Source of the DNA: an uncultured Prevotella sp.
Lineage (GTDB): Bacteria > Bacteroidota > Bacteroidia > Bacteroidales > Bacteroidaceae
Assembly: GCA_900770025.1 (NCBI GenBank)
Contig: CAAGIW010000046.1
Span: 1 to 35,372 of the forward strand
Reading direction: 5' to 3'
Length of the DNA stretch: 35,372 nucleotides
Below are positions 1 to 7,872 of the stretch, in pieces (position 1 is the first letter of the stretch; every line of letters starts with the position of its first letter). Below the pieces are notes generated by a model, which saw nothing but the letters and a program-made list of their open reading frames with translations, ran no database searches and was not told the DNA's origin. The position numbers and the translations under genes were made by a program.

Positions 1-262
1 ATTTGGTCACAGCCATGGTCAGAAATCGCCAAACATTCACCCCTGAATATAAAATCTCAGCATAAATTGAAAATAATGGTCAAAACATTTGGATATTAAC
101 ATAGAAAGCGATTTGGGATAACACTTTTGCGCTTACAGCGCACATTGCTTGCACACCATTTACGCCCAAGGCGCCGCTGCGCTCTGCCTTGGGCATTTCA
201 CACGGAATAACTGTTTGTTTTGCAGGAATCCACTGAATCCACGGTCAAAGTGGACGGAAGAC
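1..262. other. Left-edge intergenic region
   Basis: No gene is supported here. The first 120 bases are AT-rich and show no coding pattern or recognisable RNA. Bases 122-194 hold a copy of a two-module GC-rich dispersed repeat, listed separately. The fucosidase gene ends at 263, so its transcript runs into this region and the GC-rich hairpin could act as its terminator. The long open frame crossing this stretch on the plus strand is antisense to the fucosidase gene and is not believed. Confidence 0.6.
122..194 (-). repeat. Two-module GC-rich dispersed repeat, copy 1
   Basis: Read on the minus strand, module A (164-194) is a hairpin with arms GCCCAAGGC and GCCTTGGGC around an interior GAGCGCAGCGG. 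Module B (124-141) reads CGCTGTAAGCGCAAAAG. The same two modules, in the other order and on the plus strand, occur at 20334-20390 (GAGCCCTGTAAGGGCAAAAG and GGGCAGAGCGAAGCGG). Base changes in the stems are compensated in both modules, which suggests selection for pairing. It sits just beyond the 3' end of the fucosidase gene and could serve as its terminator. Confidence 0.6.
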
Positions 263-1906
263 TCATTTTCTTATCCTTATCACCGGCATGATGCTGTTGG
301 GTTTTTCGGTCGGAAGGTTGATGGTGAGACACTCTTCATTGCGCTGGAAGGCCACTCGACCATAGCCCACAAGCTCCACCTTTCGTATCTTTCTGTCGTA
401 GCATCCAGTGCCTTTGGCCAGCGACTTCACCCTTATTGTTCCATCCTTGGGATAACCCAAGGGAATAACATACAGGTATTTCTTGGTTTGCGTAAACCTG
501 ATTTCGTTTCCATCCACCTGCTTGTAGGCATTCTCGTTGAAGCCTTGGGCCTTCATCTGTATCTTCTGTTCTGCCACAGGTCCCTCGCCAAACCTCACCC
601 ACGGGCGGGTGCCGTAGATACATTCTCCGTTTTGGCGGAGCCACTGGCCTATCTCTTCCAGAATCTTTCTCTCATGCTGGTCGTAGGTGCCGTCGGCTTT
701 CAGGGGCACACTGAGCAGCAGATTGCCGTTCTTGCTGACGATATCGACAAGAAGTTTCAGCACCTGCGGTGCCTTTTTGTAGCCGTTCACCCTCGATGTG
801 TGTTCGTTCCAGTGCCAGTTTCCTATGCAGGTGCACGTTTGCCACGGGATGGGCACCATCTCGTTTGGTGCGCCGCGCTCCACATCCCACACGATAGCCC
901 TGCGCTGCTGCTCATCAAGTATTTTGCCAAACATCACTGCCTCGTTCTTGCCCTGGTGCATCTTCATGCTGTGGTTGTAGTGATGGGCGGCGATGCGCAG
1001 GCCACAGTCGCTGATACTGTCAAAGGGTATCACCGTCACATCGAAGTATATCAGATCGGGGGCATAGCGGTTGATGGCATCCACGGTGCGGTTATAGAAG
1101 TTTGTTACGTATTCCCGTGTGGGCAGAACGGCTCCATGACTCCAGTCCCACTGGCGGTGTATGCTGCCGTTGTTCCACGAGTCTTCGCTCAGAGGGTGGT
1201 TTTGGGCATAGAGGTCTTGGGGGTCAAGTCCTTCCCACCATTTCCCCTTGCCGTCGGCCTTGGTCAGTTTTCCGTCATAAGGCACCCCCTTGTACGGCCC
1301 CTCCCTGTCACATCTCTGCGCACTCTCATACCATCGCCACGCATGGTCGGCATGAAAACTGATGCCAAAGGGCAGTTTCTCCTTTGCTGCAGCCCGCTGC
1401 CACTCTGCCAGGATGTCGCGTTGCGGCCCCATCCTCATGCTGTTCCACGGCTGATATTTCGAGTCCCACAGGTCAAAATTGTCGTGATGGTTGCCCAAGG
1501 CGAAGAAATACCGTGCACCAACCTCCTTATAGAAAGCCACCAAAGAGTCGGGTTTCCACCTCTCAGCCTTGAACAAAGGCAGTATATCCTTGAACCCTAT
1601 TTCAGAGGGATGGCCGTAATGCTTGAGATGATGGTTGTACTTGTTTGTTCCCTCGTGATACATTTCGCGTGCCATCCAGTCGCCCGATCCCTCCACACAC
1701 TGGGGGCCCCAATGCGCCCAGATGCCGAATTTGGCATCGCGAAACCACTCCGGAACCTCGTATTGCGCAAGAGAGGCCCACGTGGGATTGAATTTTCCCT
1801 GCTCCACCGGCTCGGCATCAGGGAGCACAGCCACCTCATAGCGCTGGCCATACAAACTGCTCCAGCATACCATTGCCAGCAGGATTGTCAGAACATTAGA
1901 TTTCAT
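263..1906 (-). CDS. Secreted alpha-L-fucosidase (GH29)
   Basis: A 547-residue exported glycoside hydrolase expected to remove terminal L-fucose from glycans such as mucin or milk oligosaccharides in the periplasm or at the cell surface. The N-terminus MKSNVLTILLAMVCWSSLYG is a signal peptide with likely cleavage before QRYEV. The GH29 catalytic barrel follows, with FGIWAHWGPQ, GARYFFALGNHHDNFDLWDS and GISFHADHAW; PDLIYFDVT is where the family nucleophile Asp is expected. The annotated start is the ATG at 1904-1906. The frame stays open upstream only because it reads through the 22-bp repeat array at 1936-2023, giving a low-complexity N-terminus, so the longer start is rejected. No -7 promoter element was found between the array and the ATG. 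The gene lies 167 bp downstream of the LOG gene. The GH29 family call is firm; substrate linkage is not determined. Confidence 0.9.
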   Translation of the reverse strand: MKSNVLTILLAMVCWSSLYGQRYEVAVLPDAEPVEQGKFNPTWASLAQYEVPEWFRDAKFGIWAHWGPQCVEGSGDWMAREMYHEGTNKYNHHLKHYGHPSEIGFKDILPLFKAERWKPDSLVAFYKEVGARYFFALGNHHDNFDLWDSKYQPWNSMRMGPQRDILAEWQRAAAKEKLPFGISFHADHAWRWYESAQRCDREGPYKGVPYDGKLTKADGKGKWWEGLDPQDLYAQNHPLSEDSWNNGSIHRQWDWSHGAVLPTREYVTNFYNRTVDAINRYAPDLIYFDVTVIPFDSISDCGLRIAAHHYNHSMKMHQGKNEAVMFGKILDEQQRRAIVWDVERGAPNEMVPIPWQTCTCIGNWHWNEHTSRVNGYKKAPQVLKLLVDIVSKNGNLLLSVPLKADGTYDQHERKILEEIGQWLRQNGECIYGTRPWVRFGEGPVAEQKIQMKAQGFNENAYKQVDGNEIRFTQTKKYLYVIPLGYPKDGTIRVKSLAKGTGCYDRKIRKVELVGYGRVAFQRNEECLTINLPTEKPNSIMPVIRIRK

Positions 1907-1935
1907 ATAGTTACATTTTATGATGATTGTTTCGC

Positions 1936-2023
1936 CCAAAACGGTGCGTTTTGCGTTCCAAAACGGTGCGTTTTGCGTTCCAAAATGGTGCGTTTTGCGA
2001 TGCAAAATGGTGCGTTTTGCAAA
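1936..2023 (-). repeat. 22-bp tandem repeat array 1 (4 units)
   Basis: Four 22-bp units at 1936-1957, 1958-1979, 1980-2001 and 2002-2023. Read on the minus strand each is GCAAAAC + GCACCA/GCACCG core + TTTTG + short linker. Units 1 and 2 contain the perfect inverted repeat CAAAACG-GTG-CGTTTTG. The array ends only 29 bases before the fucosidase start codon, so it lies in the leader or promoter zone of that gene. On the minus strand the sequence before the array (ATGGCCTCGGATTG) resembles the lead of array 4 (ATGGCTTCGGTTTG). The AT-rich tail seen after arrays 2 and 4 is missing here. Confidence 0.9.
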
Positions 2024-2073
2024 TCCGCCTGATTCGCCTTGCAATCCGAGGCCATATTTTCAAGCTGAAAAGT

Positions 2074-2589
2074 TCACTTATCTCCCTGCCACACAAAGGG
2101 TTTCAGATAGCTGTTCCAAGGCTGGCGCATCAGTCCCTGTGCCTGCATGGTGTCGAGCAAATGGATGAGTGGGTCCCAGAAGTCGTCGTTGCTGAGCAGA
2201 TAGGTGGTTTTTTGATGATAGCCTATCGTGGCCGATGCCACCACCGAAAACACCTCGTCGAGGGTGCCTATGCCCCCGGGCAGCGCCACAAACACGTCGC
2301 TCTGCGCCATCATCAGTGCCTTGCGGTCGTTCAGATTGTCGCAGGGGATGTGCACATCCACCTGTTCGCTCAGCCTGCCCCGCTCTTCCACCTTGGTGGG
2401 CACCACGCCCACGGTGCGGCCTCCGTGCCGCTTGGCAGCCGCCGCCACGCACTCCATCAGGCCAGTGTTGCATCCCCCATACACGATGGTGTGGCCCTGC
2501 TGCGCCGCCCATCTTCCCAAAGCCTCTGCCAATGCGCCATATTTGGCGGTGATATTGTCATTGGCCGAACAGAATACACATATCTTCAT
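2074..2589 (-). CDS. LOG-family Rossmann protein (TIGR00730 type)
   Basis: A 171-residue cytosolic protein of the LOG / lysine-decarboxylase-like family. Characterised members are cytokinin-riboside 5'-monophosphate phosphoribohydrolases, releasing a free base from a nucleoside monophosphate; the bacterial substrate is usually unknown. The family signature PGGIGTLDE (PGGxGTxxE) is intact, and GGCNTGLMECVAAAA is the glycine-rich nucleotide-binding loop near the N-terminus. The start is the ATG at 2587-2589 (MKICVFCSAND), which begins exactly at the first beta strand of the family; the 37 residues of open frame upstream are not family-like. A possible -7 element lies at 2674-2681 on the minus strand. 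Family assignment is firm, the physiological role is not. Confidence 0.87.
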   Translation of the reverse strand: MKICVFCSANDNITAKYGALAEALGRWAAQQGHTIVYGGCNTGLMECVAAAAKRHGGRTVGVVPTKVEERGRLSEQVDVHIPCDNLNDRKALMMAQSDVFVALPGGIGTLDEVFSVVASATIGYHQKTTYLLSNDDFWDPLIHLLDTMQAQGLMRQPWNSYLKPFVWQGDK

Positions 2590-2673
2590 TGCTGCAAGTT
2601 TATCCGTTTGCACTGCCCGTGGCCCCCACCCTGCCCGCTGCTGCGAGACAAAGGGCAGAGCCACAATGGCGCA

Positions 2674-2681
2674 CAAATATA
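2674..2681 (-). promoter_or_regulatory. Candidate -7 element for the LOG gene
   Basis: The minus strand reads TATATTTG, matching the Bacteroidota -7 consensus TAnnTTTG. It is about 85 bases upstream of the start codon. No convincing -33 TTTG was seen at the usual distance. Confidence 0.45.
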
Positions 2682-2752
2682 GGGAAAATAATTGATACAC
2701 TGACTGTTTTTGCCATGATTTTCCTGCCGATGCAATATTCCGAAGTCAATAA

Positions 2753-2784
2753 TTTTGCCGTTCGGGCATTTTGCTGTAACTTTG
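2753..2784 (+). promoter_or_regulatory. Promoter of the SpmA/SpmB-like gene
   Basis: A TTTTG at 2753-2757 and TAACTTTG at 2777-2784 are separated by 19 bases, fitting the Bacteroidota -33/-7 promoter architecture. Start of transcription is expected near 2789, giving a leader of about 68 nt before the ATG at 2857. A second TAnnTTTG (TAATTTTG, 2750-2757) overlaps the -33 element. Confidence 0.6.
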
Positions 2785-2856
2785 TTGCCGCTTGCAGGCA
2801 GGCCCAACGGCAGGCCGGCAGGTGTACTTTGTGCACAAATATTCTACGTTACAGGT

Positions 2857-4089
2857 ATGGTACTGAACTACATCTGGGTGTGTTTCTTCTTGGCGGCCTT
2901 TGTCATAGCCCTGTTCCGACTGCTCTTGATGGGCGACTATTCCGTGTTTCCGGCCATGATCGACGCCACCTTTTCCTCATCGAAGACAGCCTTCGAGATT
3001 TCATTGGGCCTCACGGGCGTGCTGGCCTTGTGGTTGGGCATTATGAAGGTGGGCGAGAAAGGGGGCGTGGTGGCCCTGTTGGCCAAGGTGCTCAGTCCGG
3101 TGTTTGTGCGCCTGTTTCCCGACATTCCCAAGGGGCATCCGGTGACGGGAAGCATCTTTATGAACGTGGCTGCCAACATGCTGGGGCTCGACAATGCCGC
3201 CACTCCATTGGGATTGAAGGCCATGGAGCAGATGCAGGAGCTGAATCAGCGCAAAGACACGGCCACCAATCCGATGATTATGTTCTTGGTGCTCAACACC
3301 AGCGGGCTCACACTGATACCCGTGAGCATCATGGTTTATAGGGCACAATTAGGTGCGGCACAGCCCACCGACATATTTATTCCGCTGCTGTTGGCCACCT
3401 TCTGCTCCACCCTGACGGGCATTGTGGTGACCTCTTTGTACCAGCGCATCAACCTGCTGAACCGCACCCTGCTGCTCACCCTGGGCGGCATGTGCTGCGC
3501 AGTGGCCGCCATCATCTGGGGATTCAGCCAGATGAGCAAGGAGATGATGGACGTGGTGAGCACCACCACCGCCAATGTGCTGCTGATGTGCATCATTGTG
3601 TGCTTCATCCTGGCGGGCATCCGCAAGCGGGTGAACTGCTATGATGCCTTTATCGAGGGGGCCAAAGACGGCTTCCACACGGCCGTGCGCATCATTCCCT
3701 ACTTGGTGGCCATACTGGTGGGCATCGGAGTGTTCAGGGCTTCGGGCGCTATGGACATGCTGATAGACGGCATACGCCGCGCCGTGGAGGCACTGGGGGG
3801 CAACAGCGACTTTGTGGGGGCACTGCCCACCGCACTGATGAAGCCCCTGTCGGGCAGCGGGGCGCGCGGCATGATGGTGGATGCCATGACCACCTATGGT
3901 GCCGACTCGTTTGTGGGACGCCTGAGTTGCATCTTCCAAGGCTCCACCGACACCACGTTCTACATACTGGCAGTGTATTTCGGCAGCGTGGGAGTGCGCT
4001 ACACGCGCCATGCCGTGGCCTGCGGTTTGTTGGCCGATCTGGCTGGCGTATTGGCCGCCATCGCCATCTGCTACTTCTTCTTTGGCTAA
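2857..4089 (+). CDS. Fused SpmA/SpmB-like nucleoside-recognition (Gate) membrane protein
   Basis: A 410-residue integral membrane protein made of two Gate-type halves, corresponding to SpmA and SpmB of Bacillus fused in one chain. The N-terminal half carries VAANMLGLDNAATPLGLKAM, a hallmark of SpmA-type proteins; the C-terminal half carries LMKPLSGSGARGMMVDAM and FQGSTDTTFYILAVYFGSVG, typical of SpmB. The organism does not sporulate by context, so the 'spore maturation' name is historical and the transported substrate is unknown. The start is the ATG at 2857 (MVLNYIWVCFF), directly before the first membrane helix; upstream in-frame residues are low-complexity. A good promoter precedes it. The flippase gene follows 41 bp downstream on the same strand. 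Confidence 0.85.
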   Translation: MVLNYIWVCFFLAAFVIALFRLLLMGDYSVFPAMIDATFSSSKTAFEISLGLTGVLALWLGIMKVGEKGGVVALLAKVLSPVFVRLFPDIPKGHPVTGSIFMNVAANMLGLDNAATPLGLKAMEQMQELNQRKDTATNPMIMFLVLNTSGLTLIPVSIMVYRAQLGAAQPTDIFIPLLLATFCSTLTGIVVTSLYQRINLLNRTLLLTLGGMCCAVAAIIWGFSQMSKEMMDVVSTTTANVLLMCIIVCFILAGIRKRVNCYDAFIEGAKDGFHTAVRIIPYLVAILVGIGVFRASGAMDMLIDGIRRAVEALGGNSDFVGALPTALMKPLSGSGARGMMVDAMTTYGADSFVGRLSCIFQGSTDTTFYILAVYFGSVGVRYTRHAVACGLLADLAGVLAAIAICYFFFG

Positions 4090-4106
4090 CTCATTCAACA
4101 CTCAAC

Positions 4107-4124
4107 ATTCGTAATTCATAATTC
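4107..4124 (+). repeat. Heptamer-type repeat before the flippase gene (left arm of flanking inverted repeat)
   Basis: ATTCGTAATTCATAATTC sits 6 bases before the flippase start codon. Its exact reverse complement occurs at 5557-5574, just after the flippase stop codon, so the gene is bracketed by an 18-bp perfect inverted repeat. The unit belongs to the GAATTAC/GAATTTT heptamer family seen at several other intergenic sites in this window. Confidence 0.75.
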
Positions 4125-4130
4125 ATCATC

Positions 4131-5546
4131 ATGTCTGGACTGAAATCACTTGCCAAAGACACCGCCATCTACGGACTGAGCAGCATCGTGGGGCGATTCC
4201 TCAACTATCTGCTGGTGCCACTATACACCGCCAAGATTTCTGCCGAGAGCGGAGGCTACGGCGTGATATCCAACGTGTATGCCTATACAGCACTGCTGCT
4301 GGTGATACTGACCTATGGCATGGAGACCACCTTTTTCCGCTTTGCCAACAAGGAAGGCGAGAATCCGCTGCAGGTGTATCGCACCACCATGTGTGCCGTG
4401 GCCTGCACCTCGTGCTTCTTTGTGGCGGCCGTGCTGCTGCTGCTCCACCCCATCGCCTCGGTGATGGGCTATGCCAACCACCCCGACTATATCTGGGTGA
4501 TGGCGCTCACCGTGGCGATAGACGCCTTTCAGTGCATCCCCTTTGCCTATCTGCGCTACACAAAGAAGGCGGTGAAGTTTGCCGCCCTCAAGCTGTTGAA
4601 CATCCTGCTGAGCATCGCCCTCAACGTGTTCTTCTTCATGGTGTGGCCACTCTACACGGGCATCGCCACCGAAGTGGGCTACGCCTTCTACATCAACTTG
4701 GCGTGCTCGGCACTGCTGATGCTGGGCTTTGCCAAAGAGCTGGCCCTGTTCAGATGGCATATAGACACCGCACTGCTGCACCGTATGCTGCAATACAGCT
4801 GGCCCATACTGGTGCTTGGCATCGCCGGCATACTGAACCAGACGGCCGACAAGATTCTGTTTCCCTACATCTATCCGGGCGAAAACGCCCATGAGCAGTT
4901 GGGAATATACAGCGCATCGAGCAAGATTGCCATGATCATGGCGATGATAACGCAGGCGTTCCGCTATGCCTACGAGCCTTTTGTGTTTGGCAAGAACAAG
5001 GACAAGGACAACAAGCAGACCTATGCACTGGCCATGAAATACTTCATCATGTTCACTCTGTTGGCCTTCCTGATGGTGATGGGCTACCTGCAACTGCTGA
5101 AACACATCATCGCCAGCGACTACTGGAGTGGACTGCAGGCCGTGCCCGTGGTGATGGTGGCCGAGATAATGATGGGCATCTACTTCAACCTTTCGTTCTG
5201 GTACAAGCTGACCGACCGCACCATCTGGGGCGCATGGTTCTCGGGCATAGGCTGTGCCGTGCTCATTGCCGCCAACATTCTGTTTGTTCCGCGCTATGGT
5301 TTCATGGCCTGTGCGTGGGCAGGCGTGGCTGGCTATGGCACCGCCATGCTGCTTTCCTACTTGGTGGGGCAGCGCTATTACCCCATCAACTACCCGCTGA
5401 AGAGCATCGCCGCCTATGTGGTGCTGGCCGCTCTGCTGGCCGTTGGCATCAACTATTGCAACGCCCACTGCCCGCTGCCCTGGGCCTTGGCGGCCAACAC
5501 ACTGATGATTGGAGTGTTTGCAGGGGCCACGGTGAAGTTCAGATAG
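4131..5546 (+). CDS. Oligosaccharide flippase / polysaccharide biosynthesis membrane protein
   Basis: A 471-residue polytopic inner-membrane protein of the MATE/Wzx-like oligosaccharide flippase superfamily, expected to move lipid-linked glycans across the inner membrane for LPS, capsule or glycoprotein assembly. The N-terminus (LKSLAKDTAIYGLSSIVGRF, then LNYLLVPLYT) is characteristic of Wzx-like flippases: a short amphipathic segment followed by the first helix. Regular hydrophobic stretches consistent with 12-14 helices continue to the end. The start is the ATG at 4131. No glycosyltransferase cluster is adjacent, so the substrate cannot be inferred. The gene is bracketed by an inverted 18-bp repeat of heptamer type. 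Confidence 0.87.
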   Translation: MSGLKSLAKDTAIYGLSSIVGRFLNYLLVPLYTAKISAESGGYGVISNVYAYTALLLVILTYGMETTFFRFANKEGENPLQVYRTTMCAVACTSCFFVAAVLLLLHPIASVMGYANHPDYIWVMALTVAIDAFQCIPFAYLRYTKKAVKFAALKLLNILLSIALNVFFFMVWPLYTGIATEVGYAFYINLACSALLMLGFAKELALFRWHIDTALLHRMLQYSWPILVLGIAGILNQTADKILFPYIYPGENAHEQLGIYSASSKIAMIMAMITQAFRYAYEPFVFGKNKDKDNKQTYALAMKYFIMFTLLAFLMVMGYLQLLKHIIASDYWSGLQAVPVVMVAEIMMGIYFNLSFWYKLTDRTIWGAWFSGIGCAVLIAANILFVPRYGFMACAWAGVAGYGTAMLLSYLVGQRYYPINYPLKSIAAYVVLAALLAVGINYCNAHCPLPWALAANTLMIGVFAGATVKFR

Positions 5547-5549
5547 TAT

Positions 5550-5588
5550 GAATTACGAATTATGAATTACGAATTACGAATTACGAAT
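5550..5588 (+). repeat. GAATTAC heptamer array
   Basis: Five to six consecutive GAATTAC/GAATTAT heptamers lie 3 bases after the flippase stop codon and 34 bases before the start of the S46 peptidase gene. Bases 5557-5574 are the exact reverse complement of 4107-4124. It resembles the arrays at 7749-7872 and 20402-20457. Confidence 0.85.
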
Positions 5589-5622
5589 GAGGAACGAAGA
5601 ATACAATACCTATATATAAGAC

Positions 5623-7740
5623 ATGAAAAAAGCAACATTGATGATGGCGACACTGCTCGCCACTGCATCGGCCTCTGCCGATGAGGGTATGTGGACACTG
5701 TACAATCTGCCACAGCCCGTGTATGAAATTATGAAGTCTGAGGGATTCACCATGCCCTACGAACAACTGTATGCCGCACCCAACGCCATCAAAAACGCGT
5801 GCGTGAACTTCAGCGGCTACTGCTCGGGAGTGGTGGTATCGCCCAACGGACTGGTGTTTACCAACCATCACTGCGGTTTTGAGGCCATCAGAAGCCACTC
5901 TACCGTGGAGCACGACTACATGCTCAACGGCTTTTATGCCAAGACCTACGAGGAGGAACTGCCCAACAAGGACATGTTTGTGAGCTTCATGGTGGAACAA
6001 AAGGATGTGACTAAGGAGCTGACCGACATGGGAATCTTTGAACAGCCCCTCGACAAACAGGCACAACTGCTCGACTCTGTGGAGAATGCTTGGTCGAAGA
6101 AAACCAAGGAACAAGACTCCACACTGCGCTTGGAGTTGAAGCCTTTCTATGAGGGCAATGCCTATTATGCCACCACCTACCGCGACTTCCGCGACCTGCG
6201 ACTGGTGTTCACCGTGCCCAAGTCGATGGGAAAGTTCGGAGGCGAGACCGACAACTGGATGTGGCCACGACAGACTTGCGACTTCTCGGTGTTCCGCATC
6301 TATGCCGACCCCAACACCAACGGACCGGCCGACTACAACGAAAAGAACGTGCCCTACAAGCCGGAAACATGGGCGCAGGTGTCGCTGCAAGGCTATAAAG
6401 AGGGCGACTTCAGCATGACCATCGGCTATCCGGGCAGCACCAACCGCTATCTGTCGAGCTTTGGCATCAAGGAAAGAAGAGATGCCTCTAACGAACCCAT
6501 GGCACAGGCCAGAGGTGTGAAGCAGAAGGTGATGTGGAAACACATGACTGCCGACGAAGCCGTGCGCATCAAATATGACACAAAGTATGCGCAAAGCTCC
6601 AACTACTGGAAAAACTCTCTCGGCATGAACAAGTGTATCGACAGCGTAAACCTGATAGGACAGAAGGCAGAGTTTGAACAGCGCATCAGACAATACCAGG
6701 AATCTACCGGCTACCTGAAGGGCAAGTTGGACCTGGATGTGATGAAACGCCTCTACGATGAGCGCTTTGAATACATGCACGCACTGACATACTTCAAGGA
6801 AACCTTTGGCAGCAGGGCCAACGAACTGACAGCAAGAGCACTTAAAGTGCACAACGGCATGGAGGTGAAAGGACCCAAGAACAAGAAGAAAAAGCAGTAT
6901 GTGGAGTTTGAAGACAACAGCGATGTGTGGGAAGCTGCCACCGAGAAAGAGATGCTGGCCGTGATGCTGAAGAACTATCGCGAGAAGGTGAATGCCCGCT
7001 TCCTGCCGGCGTTCTATAACACCATCGACAAAAAATATGGCGGAAACTATGCCAAGTATGTGGAGGACATCTGGAACAACTCTGTGCTGATGAAGCCAAA
7101 CCAGAAGATATACATCAACAAGAAATCGTTCAACAAGGACTGCGGCGTGCAGATGGGACTGGACCTTACCACCGTATTTGCCGACATTGTGGAACCCATC
7201 AAGGCCACCATCGACTCTATTGACCAGCAGGAGAAATACCTGTGCGACGTGAAACTGCGCATGGAAATGGACCAGCCACACTACAGCGATGCCAACTTCA
7301 CCATGCGACTGAGCTACGGACAGGTGGGCGGATTCCTGCTCGACGGCAAGCCCTCGGGCTACTATACCACCGCCGAGAGCATCGTGAAAAAGATGAAACA
7401 GGCAGAAACCATCAAGGACTACTATGCCGAACCCATCATGCACAGCCTGCTCTCAGCCGACAACTTCGGCAAATATACCGACAACACCACAGGCAAGATG
7501 CAGCTGTGCTTCCTGACCAACAACGACATCACGGGCGGCAACAGCGGTTCACCCATGTTCAACGGCAAGGGCGAACTCATCGGTCTGGCCTTCGACGGCA
7601 ACTGGGACAGTCTGGCCAGCGACATTCTCTTCGACCGTCAACTGGCACGCTGCATCGGTGTTGACATCCGCTATGTACTCTACATGATGGACAAATGGGG
7701 CAACACCGAACGACTGATTAAAGAAATAAACGCGAAGTAG
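5623..7740 (+). CDS. S46 family dipeptidyl-peptidase, DPP7-like
   Basis: A 705-residue periplasmic serine exopeptidase of family S46 (DPP7/DPP11), which removes dipeptides from oligopeptide N-termini; in asaccharolytic and oral Bacteroidota such enzymes feed amino-acid catabolism. The signal peptide is MKKATLMMATLLATASASA with cleavage before DEGMW. The catalytic His lies in TNHHCGF (His83) and the catalytic Ser in GGNSGSPMFN (Ser641). Eighteen residues after the Ser, the position that is Arg673 in characterised DPP11 (Asp/Glu specificity) is Gly659 here (LAFDGNW), as in DPP7, which prefers hydrophobic residues. Length matches the family. The start ATG follows a heptamer array by 34 bases. 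The gene ends convergent with the DUF4878-like gene at a very long hairpin. Confidence 0.9.
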   Translation: MKKATLMMATLLATASASADEGMWTLYNLPQPVYEIMKSEGFTMPYEQLYAAPNAIKNACVNFSGYCSGVVVSPNGLVFTNHHCGFEAIRSHSTVEHDYMLNGFYAKTYEEELPNKDMFVSFMVEQKDVTKELTDMGIFEQPLDKQAQLLDSVENAWSKKTKEQDSTLRLELKPFYEGNAYYATTYRDFRDLRLVFTVPKSMGKFGGETDNWMWPRQTCDFSVFRIYADPNTNGPADYNEKNVPYKPETWAQVSLQGYKEGDFSMTIGYPGSTNRYLSSFGIKERRDASNEPMAQARGVKQKVMWKHMTADEAVRIKYDTKYAQSSNYWKNSLGMNKCIDSVNLIGQKAEFEQRIRQYQESTGYLKGKLDLDVMKRLYDERFEYMHALTYFKETFGSRANELTARALKVHNGMEVKGPKNKKKKQYVEFEDNSDVWEAATEKEMLAVMLKNYREKVNARFLPAFYNTIDKKYGGNYAKYVEDIWNNSVLMKPNQKIYINKKSFNKDCGVQMGLDLTTVFADIVEPIKATIDSIDQQEKYLCDVKLRMEMDQPHYSDANFTMRLSYGQVGGFLLDGKPSGYYTTAESIVKKMKQAETIKDYYAEPIMHSLLSADNFGKYTDNTTGKMQLCFLTNNDITGGNSGSPMFNGKGELIGLAFDGNWDSLASDILFDRQLARCIGVDIRYVLYMMDKWGNTERLIKEINAK

Positions 7741-7748
7741 GAGACTGA

Positions 7749-7872
7749 GTGACGAATTACGAATTTTGAATTACGAATTACGAGTTACGAATTTTGAATT
7801 AAGAATAAGGTAAACGCAGAAAGAGGTAACTCGTAATTCGTAATTCAAAATTCGTAATTCAAAATTCGTCAC
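7749..7872. terminator. Very long heptamer-built hairpin between convergent genes
   Basis: The left arm (7749-7788, 40 nt) and right arm (7826-7872, 47 nt) are exact reverse complements except for one extra TTGAATT heptamer in the right arm. Both are made of ACGAATT, TTGAATT and ACGAGTT units. The loop is 37 nt. It lies between the S46 peptidase gene (plus) and the DUF4878-like gene (minus), and the right arm covers the stop codon of the latter (7869-7871). It can act as a bidirectional terminator or 3'-end stabiliser. Confidence 0.7.

Noticed and set aside
1..120. Possible array tail at the left edge (AGAAATCGCC also follows array 4)
   Set aside because: Only a 10-base match; the rest does not align with the tails of arrays 2 and 4, and no GCAAAAC units are present.
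149..2032. 627-codon plus-strand open frame
   Set aside because: It is antisense to the GH29 fucosidase, has no recognisable domain, and runs through the repeat array; an antisense open frame is common in GC-rich coding DNA.
5581..7443. 620-codon minus-strand open frame opposite the S46 peptidase gene
   Set aside because: It shadows a gene with intact catalytic motifs and a signal peptide on the plus strand.
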